Assembly: GCA_937899725.1 (NCBI GenBank)
Contig: CALCCA010000095.1
Location: 1 to 64,000, forward strand
Direction of reading: 5' to 3'
Source: an uncultured Halomicronema sp.
GTDB lineage: Bacteria; Cyanobacteriota; Cyanobacteriia; Phormidesmidales; Phormidesmidaceae
DNA: 64,000 bases
In this document: positions 26,148-34,643 of the stretch, in pieces
How positions within the stretch are numbered: position 1 is the stretch's first letter
How the letters are laid out: every line of letters starts with the position of its first letter
Position numbers and translations under genes: made by a program
The notes under the pieces: model-generated
Told to the model about the DNA's origin: nothing
Seen by the model: the letters and a program-made list of their open reading frames with translations, nothing else
Database searches by the model: none

Positions 26148-28925
26148 CTAAAAGTCAATGGAGTAGCGCACACTGAGGGTGGTGCCCGGTGCCGCTGCCC
26201 GCCGCGCTTCCACACCGGGGGTCGCCAGCACTTGGGTACCGGCGGGTAGGTACTGGTTGTTCAACAGGTTGCTAATGCCGAGGGTCAGTTGCCCACCGCC
26301 GACCTGCAGGCTGCTGAGCAGATCTAAGGTGACGTAGCCATCCACCGTGAAGTCATCCACGCCCTCATCAAAGGCGCGATCGCGCGCCCCCACGCCGAGC
26401 AGTTCCAGGCGATTGGTCCAGCCGGGGGTGGTGTCATTCTCCACATACAGCCCGACCTTGAAAGGTTGCACATCCAAACTACTTAACGGTTCAAAATCAT
26501 CATCGTCATCCACGTCGTTTTCTCCCTCGTTCCAACTAAACAAACCGCCCAAGCGCCAGGTATCGCTGGGCTGCCAGTCGGCCGTAGCCTCTACCCCATA
26601 GTTGCGCTGGGGGGCTCGCACGAGCGTCACTAAACCGTTGTCATCAAAGACCAGGCTGTTGCCCAGATCCGATTCGTTGTAGAAGCCCGTCAGGGTCAGT
26701 TGCACTTGCCCCAAGTCAGCGCGAATGCCCACTTCGTAGTTATCCACTTTTTGGGGTTCGAGCAGCAAATCGCTGTTGATGTCAAAGGTGGAGTTGACCG
26801 CCCCGAGCACGCCCCCCACATCGGGAATCGAAAAGCCTTGGGCAAAGTTGGCAAACAGACCAATCTCGGGAACTGGCCGATAAATCAGCCCGGCATTAAA
26901 GGCCACGTCATCAAAACTATTCTCGCCGCCCTGCCGTTCACGGGGCAGATTGGGCGTGGTGACAAAGGCGAGGCGATAATCGTCGACCGCCACGTCAAAA
27001 TTTTCGTAGCGGATGCCGCCACTAATCTGCCACTGTTCGGTAATATCCCAACGGCCTTGGGTAAATAGGCCCACACTCTCTAGGGTATAAGGCCCCCCTT
27101 GGGTCAAGCTGTCATCAATGATGTTGAGTGCTTGATTGGCATCAAAGGCGGCGTTATCAGACACCCGGAGCGGTCGATTGTTGCGTTCGTTGGCATAATC
27201 GATGCCCCACAGCAGGCTGGCCGCATTGCCCAAGGGCGTCTCCATCTGTAGGCGGCCGCCCCATTCGGTGGAATCCAGCCCAGTTTGCCAAACATCAGGA
27301 AACGGGTCGAGGAGGGGCAGCGCACTGACCGGGTTCAGTCGCAGATCGGTAAAGCGCTGAATCAATTCGCGATCGCGATAGTAGAGCTGCACGTCTAGCG
27401 CGGAGCCGAGCAAATCGCCATGGCGATAGGTCAGGTTGACCACCTGGTTGGTCTGCTGGGGCTCGTCTTCATAGTCAAAGGAGCCGACCCGCAAGGCCCG
27501 ACCCTTTTGTAATCCCGGAATCTGGGTAATTGCCTCATCCGGGATGAATTCGGTGTCTAAGCGATCGCGATAAAAGCTGTAGGTGAGCCCGACCCGCTGC
27601 TGCTCATCAAAGCGGTAGGCCAGTTTAGCGAGCAGCCCCAACCGACTGGTATCGCTGACATTGGTGGGGATGATGCGATCGCCGTCGGCATCATACTGAC
27701 TGTTCACCACATCGTAAGACAGTGAAAATAACCCTGCGACGGGGCCGTCCGTGCCGGAAGCCCCTAGTTGAACGTTGTAGCCGACGCTGTCGCCGCCAAA
27801 GGAAGTCAGGCTCGTATCCACCCCAGCGCTCAAGGTGTACACCACTGTCTCCTCGGCGGGGGCCCGCGTAATGATGTTGATAATGCCGCCCGTGCCGCCA
27901 TCGCCATAAATCGCACTGGGCCCCCGCAGCACCTCAATGCGCTCGACCAAAGCCGGATCGATAATTCTTAAATCTGCCGCATTACCATTGCTGTTGGGGG
28001 TTTGAGGCACGCCATCAATCAACACCACAAGGGGTCGGCCCCGCAATTCCAGCTCCGACGTCGAGTTGGTAAAAGACGGCGGGGCTAAGCCGGGCACCAG
28101 CTTGCCCAAGAGATCGGCCAGGTTATTCGTGAGGGAAAGCTGCTGCTCGATTTGCTCGCGCTCAATCACCGTCACCGATCGCGGCACGTCCAAGATATTT
28201 TCTTCCGTCCGGGTCGCCGTCACCACCACTTGAATCGCGTCGGGGTCATCGGCTGAAGCCGCTGCAACACCTGGCACCACCGTAAAGACCCCGCTATCCG
28301 CCGCCCCACTCACCTGAATCTCCGGGGGCGCATCCGTGCCGGTAATCGCCACCTGTACATTGCCATTGGCCAGCGGCGAGACCTGCACTAGGGCGATGCC
28401 CTCAGCGGGGGCAAACTGCTGAGCCGCCGCCTCATCTGTCAGCTCCAGCGTGGCATTGGCGATTTCCGTCACCACCGCATTGCCCGATATCTGGGCCGGG
28501 CTAGCGGATAGCGGCTGCTCAGAGACCAAAACCAGGCTGAGCCCCTCGGGGGTTTGACTAATCTGCACGTCCGTAATGACGGCTGTTTCCCTCTGGGCGG
28601 TTGACTCTGCAGGCGATCGCTCTGATTGCTGTTCACGGTGAAAGTCGCGCCGCGCAGTGGCCCCCCTCTCCGCTACCAGCGGCGGTGGCGTGGCGGCCTC
28701 AGCCGTAGGCACAGCCTGGGCGGTGAGATGCGCCTCAGGGTTAGGGGCCATTGGCAATCGTGGCGGCAGCGTTGAGGCAACAGGGATGTCAGCCGCGATC
28801 GCCGTCTCTGAGTCTCCTAATTGAGTGGCAGAGACTGAGACTTGCGCCTCGGCGGGATAATGGGTGCCAGCCAAAACGAGACTGGCTAACGCACTGTAGC
28901 CAGCCAGCTTAATCTGAATGGTCAT
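26148..28925 (-). CDS. TonB-dependent siderophore receptor with AMIN-like N-domain (receptor 1)
   Basis: A 925-residue outer-membrane protein. The signal peptide is 1-28 (to AEAQ). A proline/alanine-rich linker runs to ~113, then an AMIN-like domain (114-215) with ITDVQISQTPEGLSLVLV and the signature VQVAITGTDAPPE. The TonB-box-like segment is IQVVVTATRTEE (~231), the plug ~245-360 (VLIDGVPQTPN, ERIEVLRGPSAIYGDGGTGG, INIITR). The 22-strand barrel ends in LSVRYSIDF with the terminal Phe for BAM insertion. It imports ferric siderophore with TonB energy. The next gene is its binding lipoprotein, and an AraC regulator lies upstream on the same strand. A Fur-box-like sequence is 107 bases upstream. 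Confidence 0.93.
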   Translation of the reverse strand: MTIQIKLAGYSALASLVLAGTHYPAEAQVSVSATQLGDSETAIAADIPVASTLPPRLPMAPNPEAHLTAQAVPTAEAATPPPLVAERGATARRDFHREQQSERSPAESTAQRETAVITDVQISQTPEGLSLVLVSEQPLSASPAQISGNAVVTEIANATLELTDEAAAQQFAPAEGIALVQVSPLANGNVQVAITGTDAPPEIQVSGAADSGVFTVVPGVAAASADDPDAIQVVVTATRTEENILDVPRSVTVIEREQIEQQLSLTNNLADLLGKLVPGLAPPSFTNSTSELELRGRPLVVLIDGVPQTPNSNGNAADLRIIDPALVERIEVLRGPSAIYGDGGTGGIINIITRAPAEETVVYTLSAGVDTSLTSFGGDSVGYNVQLGASGTDGPVAGLFSLSYDVVNSQYDADGDRIIPTNVSDTSRLGLLAKLAYRFDEQQRVGLTYSFYRDRLDTEFIPDEAITQIPGLQKGRALRVGSFDYEDEPQQTNQVVNLTYRHGDLLGSALDVQLYYRDRELIQRFTDLRLNPVSALPLLDPFPDVWQTGLDSTEWGGRLQMETPLGNAASLLWGIDYANERNNRPLRVSDNAAFDANQALNIIDDSLTQGGPYTLESVGLFTQGRWDITEQWQISGGIRYENFDVAVDDYRLAFVTTPNLPRERQGGENSFDDVAFNAGLIYRPVPEIGLFANFAQGFSIPDVGGVLGAVNSTFDINSDLLLEPQKVDNYEVGIRADLGQVQLTLTGFYNESDLGNSLVFDDNGLVTLVRAPQRNYGVEATADWQPSDTWRLGGLFSWNEGENDVDDDDDFEPLSSLDVQPFKVGLYVENDTTPGWTNRLELLGVGARDRAFDEGVDDFTVDGYVTLDLLSSLQVGGGQLTLGISNLLNNQYLPAGTQVLATPGVEARRAAAPGTTLSVRYSIDF

Positions 28926-29031
28926 GATTCCTCACACCTAAACTTTTTCAGAGCTGCCCAGTTCTGGGAACTGCGTCAGTCCAAGGGGGTATTCGTCAAA
29001 GCGCCTCAGCTGGGTCAAGAAGGCAGCTTAT

Positions 29032-29049
29032 TTAAGAATTGCTCTCAAT
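29032..29049 (-). promoter_or_regulatory. Fur-box-like operator, site A
   Basis: TTAAGAATTGCTCTCAAT, between the AraC gene and receptor 1. It matches sites B (30174) and C (48368) at most positions and follows a 7-1-7 pattern (TAAGAAT-T-GCTCTCA). Confidence 0.6.
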
Positions 29050-29137
29050 AGTAGAGGGTTTGTCAGCAGCGATTAAGTGAGGTGTGTGCTCTAGCCGGAC
29101 TATTCTGTTTCATGGCGGGACTTTCTGGCCGTCCCGT

Positions 29138-30130
29138 TCAGCCAGCCCCTTTGAGATATTGGCTCGGCACCGCCTGAAATTTCTTCTTAAACGCCACCAC
29201 AAAGGAACTGCGACTGGCATACCCCACCCAGCGGGCCGTTTCTTGAATGTTGAGCTGCCCGGTTTGCAGCAGGTATCGGGCTTGCTCCATGCGGTGATTA
29301 TGCAGATAGCCAAAAACGGTTGTGTCAAACACCTGGTGAAACCCTTCTTTAAGCTTGCGCTCGTTGAGCTGCACCCGTCTGGCCAGCTCGGCCAAAGAGG
29401 GCGGATGGGTCATATTTTGAATCAAGATGTCGCGGGCCTGATAAATCCGATCAATATCTCGGGTAAGCAAAGATTTGCTGGCACGCGGAGCCAGCATTTG
29501 CTCAAACTGCAGCGCCAGCAGCTCCAGAACTTTGCCTTCGAGATAGAGCTGGCGCGTAAGGCCCTGATAGGGCCACTGTAAAATTTGCTGTAAGACGTGC
29601 TGCTGGGCTGGGGTGATCGCCGTGGGATAGTAGAGGGAGGCTTGCTCTGGGCGCTCGATCGCCTGCCGCAGGTGGGTGGGCAGCTCTTGCACGCGATCGC
29701 TCAAGGTCGGCATCAGCTCAGGCAAAATCCGAATCCGAATCTCGCAATGGTGCTGGGCCGCCGGATATTCTTCAACCTCAAAGGTATCGGGTAGGCAGTA
29801 TAGATAGCTTTTGCCCGCAACTTCTTCTTGAGGGGTAGTGAGCCCTGAGTTATCCACCCGCATCCCGCCGGACAGGTAAAAAGCCAAGGTCAGGGGCATG
29901 GTTGATTGATGCGGCCCTTGATAGATGTGGACTTGACGCTTTTGATAATCCCCCACGGTGAGCCAGAGGCCAGGGCGTAGCTGAATCTGACGCCCATAGC
30001 CCGAGCCTAACAGCGTCGGCATTTGCCAAAAATATTCAGGGCCTTCCCGATATTCTGAGACCTCGCCGTTAGCGCGACATTCGCCCATCACCTCTTTGAC
30101 TTCAGCGCCCGTCAAGACCTTTGCCATCAC
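29138..30130 (-). CDS. AraC-family regulator, PchR-type (regulator 1)
   Basis: A 330-residue protein. The N-terminal ~220 residues form a sensor domain with the PYQGLTRQLYLEGKVLELLA stretch shared by PchR-like cyanobacterial regulators. The C-terminal ~100 residues carry the two AraC helix-turn-helix motifs (PSLAELARRVQLNERKLKEG, QETARWVGYASRSSFVVAFK, ending FQAVPSQYLK). PchR-type proteins sense ferric siderophores in the cytosol and activate their receptor genes. Here it lies directly upstream of receptor 1 on the same strand (212 bases), and a Fur-box-like site is 44 bases before its start, which suggests iron repression plus siderophore activation. Confidence 0.9.
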   Translation of the reverse strand: MMAKVLTGAEVKEVMGECRANGEVSEYREGPEYFWQMPTLLGSGYGRQIQLRPGLWLTVGDYQKRQVHIYQGPHQSTMPLTLAFYLSGGMRVDNSGLTTPQEEVAGKSYLYCLPDTFEVEEYPAAQHHCEIRIRILPELMPTLSDRVQELPTHLRQAIERPEQASLYYPTAITPAQQHVLQQILQWPYQGLTRQLYLEGKVLELLALQFEQMLAPRASKSLLTRDIDRIYQARDILIQNMTHPPSLAELARRVQLNERKLKEGFHQVFDTTVFGYLHNHRMEQARYLLQTGQLNIQETARWVGYASRSSFVVAFKKKFQAVPSQYLKGAG

Positions 30131-30173
30131 TACTCAGCCCTTGCCTTAGAACACTTCGGGCAAGTATGGCATT

Positions 30174-30191
30174 ATTAAGAGTAATTCTCAA
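30174..30191 (-). promoter_or_regulatory. Fur-box-like operator, site B
   Basis: On the minus strand TTGAGAATTACTCTTAAT, nearly identical to site C (TTGAGAATTACTTTCAAT), 44 bases upstream of the AraC regulator 1 start. Confidence 0.65.
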
Positions 30192-30198
30192 CATCAAC

Positions 30199-31371
30199 CT
30201 ACTGGGTCAGTCGCATCCACATTGGCATCTGGGTGTCTCCCCCCGCTTCGATCCGCTCTAACGCTGCCATCATCTCGACTTTGACATCAAACTCAGATTC
30301 CTGCTCAACCGCTCGACGCAGCGGCTCAACCGCTGTCTGGTTACCCATTTCAGTCAAAAATCGAGCGGCCCGCCAGCGCACCAGCTTAGAGGGATCGATC
30401 AGCGCTGCAATCATGGGGGACATGGCCCGCGGACTACCAATGTCGCTGAGGGCATCGCCGGCGGTGCGGCGCACAATGCCCGAAGGATCTTGCCGGACCA
30501 GAACGCCCAGGGGCTCAACCGCCGCCTCTAAGGTACTGGCGCCCAGCAGTGCGGCTGCCCAGCGGCGAATCGTACTTTTTTCATCGTTGAGGACGGCGAC
30601 GACGGCGGCCAGGTTGGCCGAGGTGACGTCTAGCTGTTGCAGGGCCTTAAGGCGATGCTTCCAGTCGGGGTGGCTCAGCGCCGCAACCAGGACTTGCTGA
30701 TGGGCGAGGCTGTCGGCGGGTAGGGGCTCGGAGCGATCGCTGATGGCAGCCGTTTCAATTTGGGCTAGTGCTTGAACATCGAGCAGGCTGTCAATTTCAT
30801 CAGCGACGAGCTGAGCGACCTGAGTCGGTTCACCGGCGGGGGCTTGATAGGGCTCCCAGCGGCGCTCGGCCACATAGTCGGCCTCGGTGGCCGTAATGGC
30901 TCGCTGGAGGGTCTGAGCAAAGCGCTCGGGAAGGGCCACTCGGGCCTGCTGGCCGTCGGTGGCGATCGCCCGCACCTGGACGGGAATCCCCCGAAATACC
31001 TGCACGGCCACGTCTAACTGGCCCAAACTGGGGCTGGACGCGGGCCTCGCCACCTCCTGGGTTGATTGATTAAGCTGAGTCACCTGGGCAAGTAGCTTGG
31101 AGTCGGCATTGGCGGCGACACCAATCAAATCCGCTGCCTGAGCCAGAATGGGCTGCCAATCGGCAGTGCCTTGGCGCGTCAGCGTGATGAAATCTTTGAC
31201 CACAAAGACGGATTGCACTGCGTCAATGGCCAGCACTTGCTGCATCCACTCAGGCACATTGGGGGCCGGGCGACCTTGCTGTAGGGTCAACGCTTTGTCG
31301 CTAATGCTCTCATCTAAGTTGAGCTTGATGCAGTTGGGGCTGGGGGTCGTTTCGATGGAAAGCAATCGCAT
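30199..31371 (-). CDS. CvfC-like protein, NifU/Nfu-N domain plus HEAT repeats
   Basis: The start is taken at ATG 31371 (MRLLSIETTPSPNCIKLNLD), giving 390 residues. Residues 1-85 resemble the Nfu N-terminal domain (scaffold domain without the Fe-S cysteines). Residues ~215-375 are HEAT-like repeats (VAALSHPDWKHRLKALQQLD, RRTAGDALSDIGSPRAMSPM, VRWRAARFLTEMGNQTAVEP). This order matches the conserved virulence factor C family, first named in staphylococci and also found in cyanobacteria. The molecular function is unknown. It sits directly upstream of the iron-regulated AraC gene on the same strand, but the Fur-like site between them argues for separate promoters. Confidence 0.75.
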   Translation of the reverse strand: MRLLSIETTPSPNCIKLNLDESISDKALTLQQGRPAPNVPEWMQQVLAIDAVQSVFVVKDFITLTRQGTADWQPILAQAADLIGVAANADSKLLAQVTQLNQSTQEVARPASSPSLGQLDVAVQVFRGIPVQVRAIATDGQQARVALPERFAQTLQRAITATEADYVAERRWEPYQAPAGEPTQVAQLVADEIDSLLDVQALAQIETAAISDRSEPLPADSLAHQQVLVAALSHPDWKHRLKALQQLDVTSANLAAVVAVLNDEKSTIRRWAAALLGASTLEAAVEPLGVLVRQDPSGIVRRTAGDALSDIGSPRAMSPMIAALIDPSKLVRWRAARFLTEMGNQTAVEPLRRAVEQESEFDVKVEMMAALERIEAGGDTQMPMWMRLTQ

Positions 31372-31552
31372 GATCTTCGCAACGGTAACGAACACGCCCA
31401 TTCTGACACCTTTGCTTGCTTGGCGACTGCGCTTAAAACAAGCTATCTTTTGCCTTTTCTAAGCCTTGGGCTTGCTGTCTAGCGCTACCAAATTCATGAC
31501 GATAGAGGCTGTAGCAGCTTGCCGCGTAGGCGGTTAGATGGGCACCCGGCTT

Positions 31553-31694
31553 ATACCAATTCTCTGAAACTGGACTACAGATCTTCCTTTCGACTCCGCT
31601 CCAGGAACGTCGGCTGAGCGGAGTCGTTCGCATCGCGTCTCCCCGAGGGAGAAAGCCGACTTGTCTGTGTAGCTGTAATTTGTAGAACTGGTAT
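31553..31694 (+). repeat. MITE-like repeat, family R1, 142 bp copy
   Basis: Ends ATACCAATTCTCTGAAACTG and GTAGAACTGGTAT. Nearly identical to the copy at 25015 but with an extra ~28-base insert in the interior after CGGCTGAGCGGAGTC. Confidence 0.8.
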
Positions 31695-31836
31695 TACGGG
31701 TCTGTCGATTCCCCTGGGCGTCGGGGGCGGTAGCAGTAGCCGCAGCGATCGATGGGCATCATGGCGATCGCCACAAAGGGAAGGTATGGAGCACCCCCAT
31801 CCTCGGCATCATGGCGGGTTCAAATGACATCAAAAC

Positions 31837-31876
31837 GTGAGAAGCCTTGAAATCCAATGATTTCAAGGCTTCTCAC
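31837..31876 (-). terminator. Perfect 18-bp stem palindrome downstream of hlip
   Basis: GTGAGAAGCCTTGAAATC and its exact complement enclose the loop CAAT. It begins 42 bases after the hlip stop (minus strand) and is followed there by GTTTTGATG. It probably terminates the isiA-isiA-isiA4-cpcL-hlip operon or stabilises its 3' end. Confidence 0.6.
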
Positions 31877-31917
31877 ATTGCTTCCCTCGTGAAACGAGTA
31901 CGGGTAAAAAGGTGGAT

Positions 31918-32094
31918 TTACGTCAACGCGATCGCCATCGCGACAGTCGTCAAGCCGAGCATGGCGAATCGTCCACTCCAAATTTCGGCCTGGTGTGGCA
32001 GACTCAGCGGCAGCTCAGCTTCAGCGATCGCGCTTGATTCGCCCTTCGACTGGCTCAGTGTTGCAGTGGCGGTACGGTCAGTAAAAGGATTCAT
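31918..32094 (-). CDS. High-light-inducible protein (single-helix chlorophyll-binding)
   Basis: A 58-residue protein started at ATG 32094, with GGAG eight bases upstream. A longer frame to 32211 is non-homologous. After a polar N-terminus it has one helix with the chlorophyll-binding motif of the LHC superfamily: AEIWSGRFAMLGLTTVAMAI (E..x..GRxAMxG). The chain ends soon after the helix, shorter than canonical HliA-type Hlips (~70 residues). Hlips bind chlorophyll and beta-carotene and quench excess energy or assist assembly. It follows cpcL on the same strand after 122 bases and seems to be the last gene of the isiA operon, where related clusters carry another isiA gene. Confidence 0.78.
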   Translation of the reverse strand: MNPFTDRTATATLSQSKGESSAIAEAELPLSLPHQAEIWSGRFAMLGLTTVAMAIALT

Positions 32095-32216
32095 TAAAAG
32101 ACTCCAGAAATAAAGTGAGATATTTTTGTGGATGGTAGGAAGGGGGAAGAGTGACAGGGCGGCAGATGCAGGATGCAGGGCTTTCCATGAACCCTGAACC
32201 CTAACCCCCAACCTGA

Positions 32217-32927
32217 TTAAACCGAGGTCACCAATAACAAGGTTGCTACAAGTAAAGCTGCCGCCGCCGTGGGGACGAAAAGCAGCACTTTGCGGTAAAT
32301 CTCGGCACTGCGATCAGCCACGCCGTTGCCAAACTGCCGCAGTTGTCCTGACCGATAGAGGTGATCGCGGTGATATCGGTCATAGCGAGCCATGCGCGCA
32401 AAGGGGAGTTCCCCCGTATCGTGCTGAGGCAAGATGCGCCGCCGCTGATAAGGCACCGTGGAGTCGCCAAACGCCGTCAGATATTCGTCGGTATTTAGCA
32501 GTTCATCGACCAAGCCCTGCAGACCCTTGGTCGCTAACACAATTGACCAGGCCAGTTTTTCCGGCTCGTTGTAGGGCGATCGCCCCAGCAGCCGTTGAAT
32601 GCAGAGTTCCACAAACCGATAGTTGTTGTTGGTGTCATAATTGAGCCGCCGAAACGAGTCGGACAACACCAGACTGCGGATGAAATCACGGATCGTGATC
32701 TGCCCATTGCGCAACTGTGACTCTAGGGCCACTTGTCGATGAGCGACGATCATCTGCTGTTCGTTAAATATTTGTCGATACGCCGCCCGAATGATGTCAT
32801 CCATTTCTGTTGCAGCGGGTAAATCATCTTGTGTCGGTAAGCGTCGCTGCTCGTCGCCTGGCACCTCAAACCCTGAGACCCGCTGGTTTTGACTGGAAGG
32901 AGAATACGTGAGTAGAGGAATCGTCAT
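32217..32927 (-). CDS. cpcL: CpcL (CpcG2-type) phycobilisome linker with membrane anchor
   Basis: A 236-residue protein with the CpcG N-terminal motif MTIPLLTYSPSSQNQRVSGF and a PBS-linker domain at about 30-180 (AAYRQIFNEQQMI, LESQLRNGQITIRDFIRSLV, LLGRSPYNEPEK, TVPYQRRR). The C-terminus is a single hydrophobic helix, FVPTAAAALLVATLLLVTSV (~217-236). It replaces the core-binding domain of ordinary CpcG and marks CpcL, which tethers rod-only phycobilisomes to photosystem I. It lies in the isiA operon just after the IsiA-PsaL fusion, so phycobilisome light would be directed to IsiA-decorated photosystem I under iron stress. A structured spacer precedes it. Confidence 0.92.
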   Translation of the reverse strand: MTIPLLTYSPSSQNQRVSGFEVPGDEQRRLPTQDDLPAATEMDDIIRAAYRQIFNEQQMIVAHRQVALESQLRNGQITIRDFIRSLVLSDSFRRLNYDTNNNYRFVELCIQRLLGRSPYNEPEKLAWSIVLATKGLQGLVDELLNTDEYLTAFGDSTVPYQRRRILPQHDTGELPFARMARYDRYHRDHLYRSGQLRQFGNGVADRSAEIYRKVLLFVPTAAAALLVATLLLVTSV

Positions 32928-32980
32928 TGTTTAATTTTTTATCGGATATTGATCGGATTACTGCGAACCAGAAAAAAAGA

Positions 32981-33069
32981 TGATGGGGTAGGAGAGTCCC
33001 AGAGCATTCGCATCAAGAAGCTGGCGCTGACCTCTTGATGCGCTGAACCACTGCTCGGTTACCCCATCA
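32981..33069 (-). promoter_or_regulatory. Nested hairpins in the isiA4-cpcL spacer
   Basis: An outer perfect stem TGATGGGGTA / TACCCCATCA encloses an inner perfect stem GCATCAAGA / TCTTGATGC. The whole ~90-base element fills the gap between the isiA4 stop and the cpcL leader. It could be a partial terminator, an RNase processing site or a 3' stabiliser that sets the ratio of IsiA proteins to the linker. Confidence 0.55.
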
Positions 33070-33080
33070 CCGATCACTCG

Positions 33081-34643
33081 TCACCCCAGCCCTGAGCGCC
33101 CAATCTCGAAGAGGATGAAGCAGGCAAAGATGACGCCGCCCACACCCCCGACGAGGAAACCGGAGGTGAAGAGACTCCAGTCTTGGTAGGACTGGAGATT
33201 GTCAGGCAGGTTGCCTCTAGGCTTTGTGCGGCCTTGAAAGACGGCACCGCCGTAGATAAAGAGACAAACACTCAAAATTACGACGAGTCCCGAGGCACCG
33301 CCAACGCCGGCCAGGAGCGCTTGATCAGAATTGCGCAAGGGCCCCAGTTTGAGGAATGGGCCTAGTAGCAAGTAGCCGTGGGCCATGCCAATTTCCAGGC
33401 CGCGCGCGATCGCCGGTAAACCAGCACGGTAAATCGGCAGATTTTTAATCCAGGTTTGGCTCAGCGGGCTGGCACTAATGGGCGTGTTCAACATGCCAAT
33501 TTGCGGATTGTTTTGGGGCGGCTGCATCATCCCCTCAAACAACGGCTGGCTGTTGAACTGGCTCTCGCCATACATCGCCCCCGGGTTGAACTTCATTTGA
33601 CTGAAGCTGTAGCCCGCCGCGATCGCCCGCGATCGCAGCCCATGCCAAAAGTGACCCGCCAGCAGCAAACTGGCGAAAATCACCTGGAACAGCATCAGCC
33701 AAGTGCGGGGCGTAATCACCCCATCCACGGTGGTCGTGGCCACAGGGCCGTAGAACACCTCGGGATACACCGTGCCGTTGACCCAGACGAAGTAAGCGGC
33801 AAAGAAACCCATGTAGGCGATCGCCGCCTGACTGTAGGCCAGATACGCTTCGCCCGACCAGACAAACAGGCCTTGCGCCCATTTGGTGGGCTCGGTCTGA
33901 ATATGCCAGATGCCGCCCAAAATGCAGATCGCCCCAATCCACACGTGGCCGCCGACCACATCTTCTAAATTGTTGACCGCCGCCATGCCTTGCAGCGTCC
34001 AGCCGGCGGGGGTGATGCCAACCACATAACCAAAGATGCGTAGCGGATTGAACGTCGGTTGAGTCACCAAACGGACATCGGCGATCGTCGGGTCATACAG
34101 TCCCCCCACAAACGCTGCCTTGATGACGAGCAGCAACGCCCCCACCCCCAACAGCACCAGGTGAATGCCGAGAATGGTGGTCATTTTGCGGCGATCGGTC
34201 CAGCTGTAGCCGAAGCCTTTGGGGTCAAGTTTTTCCGGCCCCAAAACCGCATGGTAAACCCCGCCTGCCCCCAACACAGCGGAGCTAATCAGATGCCCGA
34301 CCCCAATCACAAAGTAGGGATAGGTATCGACAATGACGCCATCGGCCCCGACGCCAATGCCCAGGGTCGCCAAATGGGGCAGCAAAATTAGACCCTGGTC
34401 ATGCATCGGCAGACTCGGGTTGAATCGCGATAGCTCGAACAGCGTCATCGCGCCCGCCCAGAGCACAATCAGCCCCGCGTGAGCGACATGAGCGCCGAGC
34501 AGTTTGCCCGAGAGGTCGGCAAAGCGAAAGTTACCCGCCCACCAAGAGTACGGATCAAGAGATTGCGCGACATACGCATTCGGATCAGCTTCATCAGTAG
34601 TGAAGCCCAGAGGTTTGAGCGGATTCGCTTGAGTTACGGTCAT
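33081..34643 (-). CDS. isiA4: IsiA-PsaL fusion protein (IsiA4 type)
   Basis: A 520-residue protein. Residues ~1-345 are a six-helix CP43-like IsiA domain ([55 protein letters not shown]). A linker (~346-385) leads to a PsaL domain of ~135 residues: [47 protein letters not shown] and three helices. PsaL is the trimer-forming photosystem I subunit, so the fusion can take its place in a photosystem I monomer and plant an antenna there. The same architecture, IsiA4, is known in Leptolyngbya JSC-1 in isiA2-isiA3-isiA4-cpcG2-isiA5. Its ATG overlaps the preceding isiA stop (ATGA), with GGAGGTG as ribosome-binding site. Confidence 0.93.
   Translation of the reverse strand: MTVTQANPLKPLGFTTDEADPNAYVAQSLDPYSWWAGNFRFADLSGKLLGAHVAHAGLIVLWAGAMTLFELSRFNPSLPMHDQGLILLPHLATLGIGVGADGVIVDTYPYFVIGVGHLISSAVLGAGGVYHAVLGPEKLDPKGFGYSWTDRRKMTTILGIHLVLLGVGALLLVIKAAFVGGLYDPTIADVRLVTQPTFNPLRIFGYVVGITPAGWTLQGMAAVNNLEDVVGGHVWIGAICILGGIWHIQTEPTKWAQGLFVWSGEAYLAYSQAAIAYMGFFAAYFVWVNGTVYPEVFYGPVATTTVDGVITPRTWLMLFQVIFASLLLAGHFWHGLRSRAIAAGYSFSQMKFNPGAMYGESQFNSQPLFEGMMQPPQNNPQIGMLNTPISASPLSQTWIKNLPIYRAGLPAIARGLEIGMAHGYLLLGPFLKLGPLRNSDQALLAGVGGASGLVVILSVCLFIYGGAVFQGRTKPRGNLPDNLQSYQDWSLFTSGFLVGGVGGVIFACFILFEIGRSGLG

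Larger units (their letters stand above)
31372..31917. other. Intergenic with R1 repeat and terminator palindrome
   Basis: About 545 bases containing the R1 copy (31553-31694) and a perfect 40-base palindrome (31837-31876). The left end is the promoter region of the CvfC-like gene. No further coding sequence was recognised. Confidence 0.5.
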
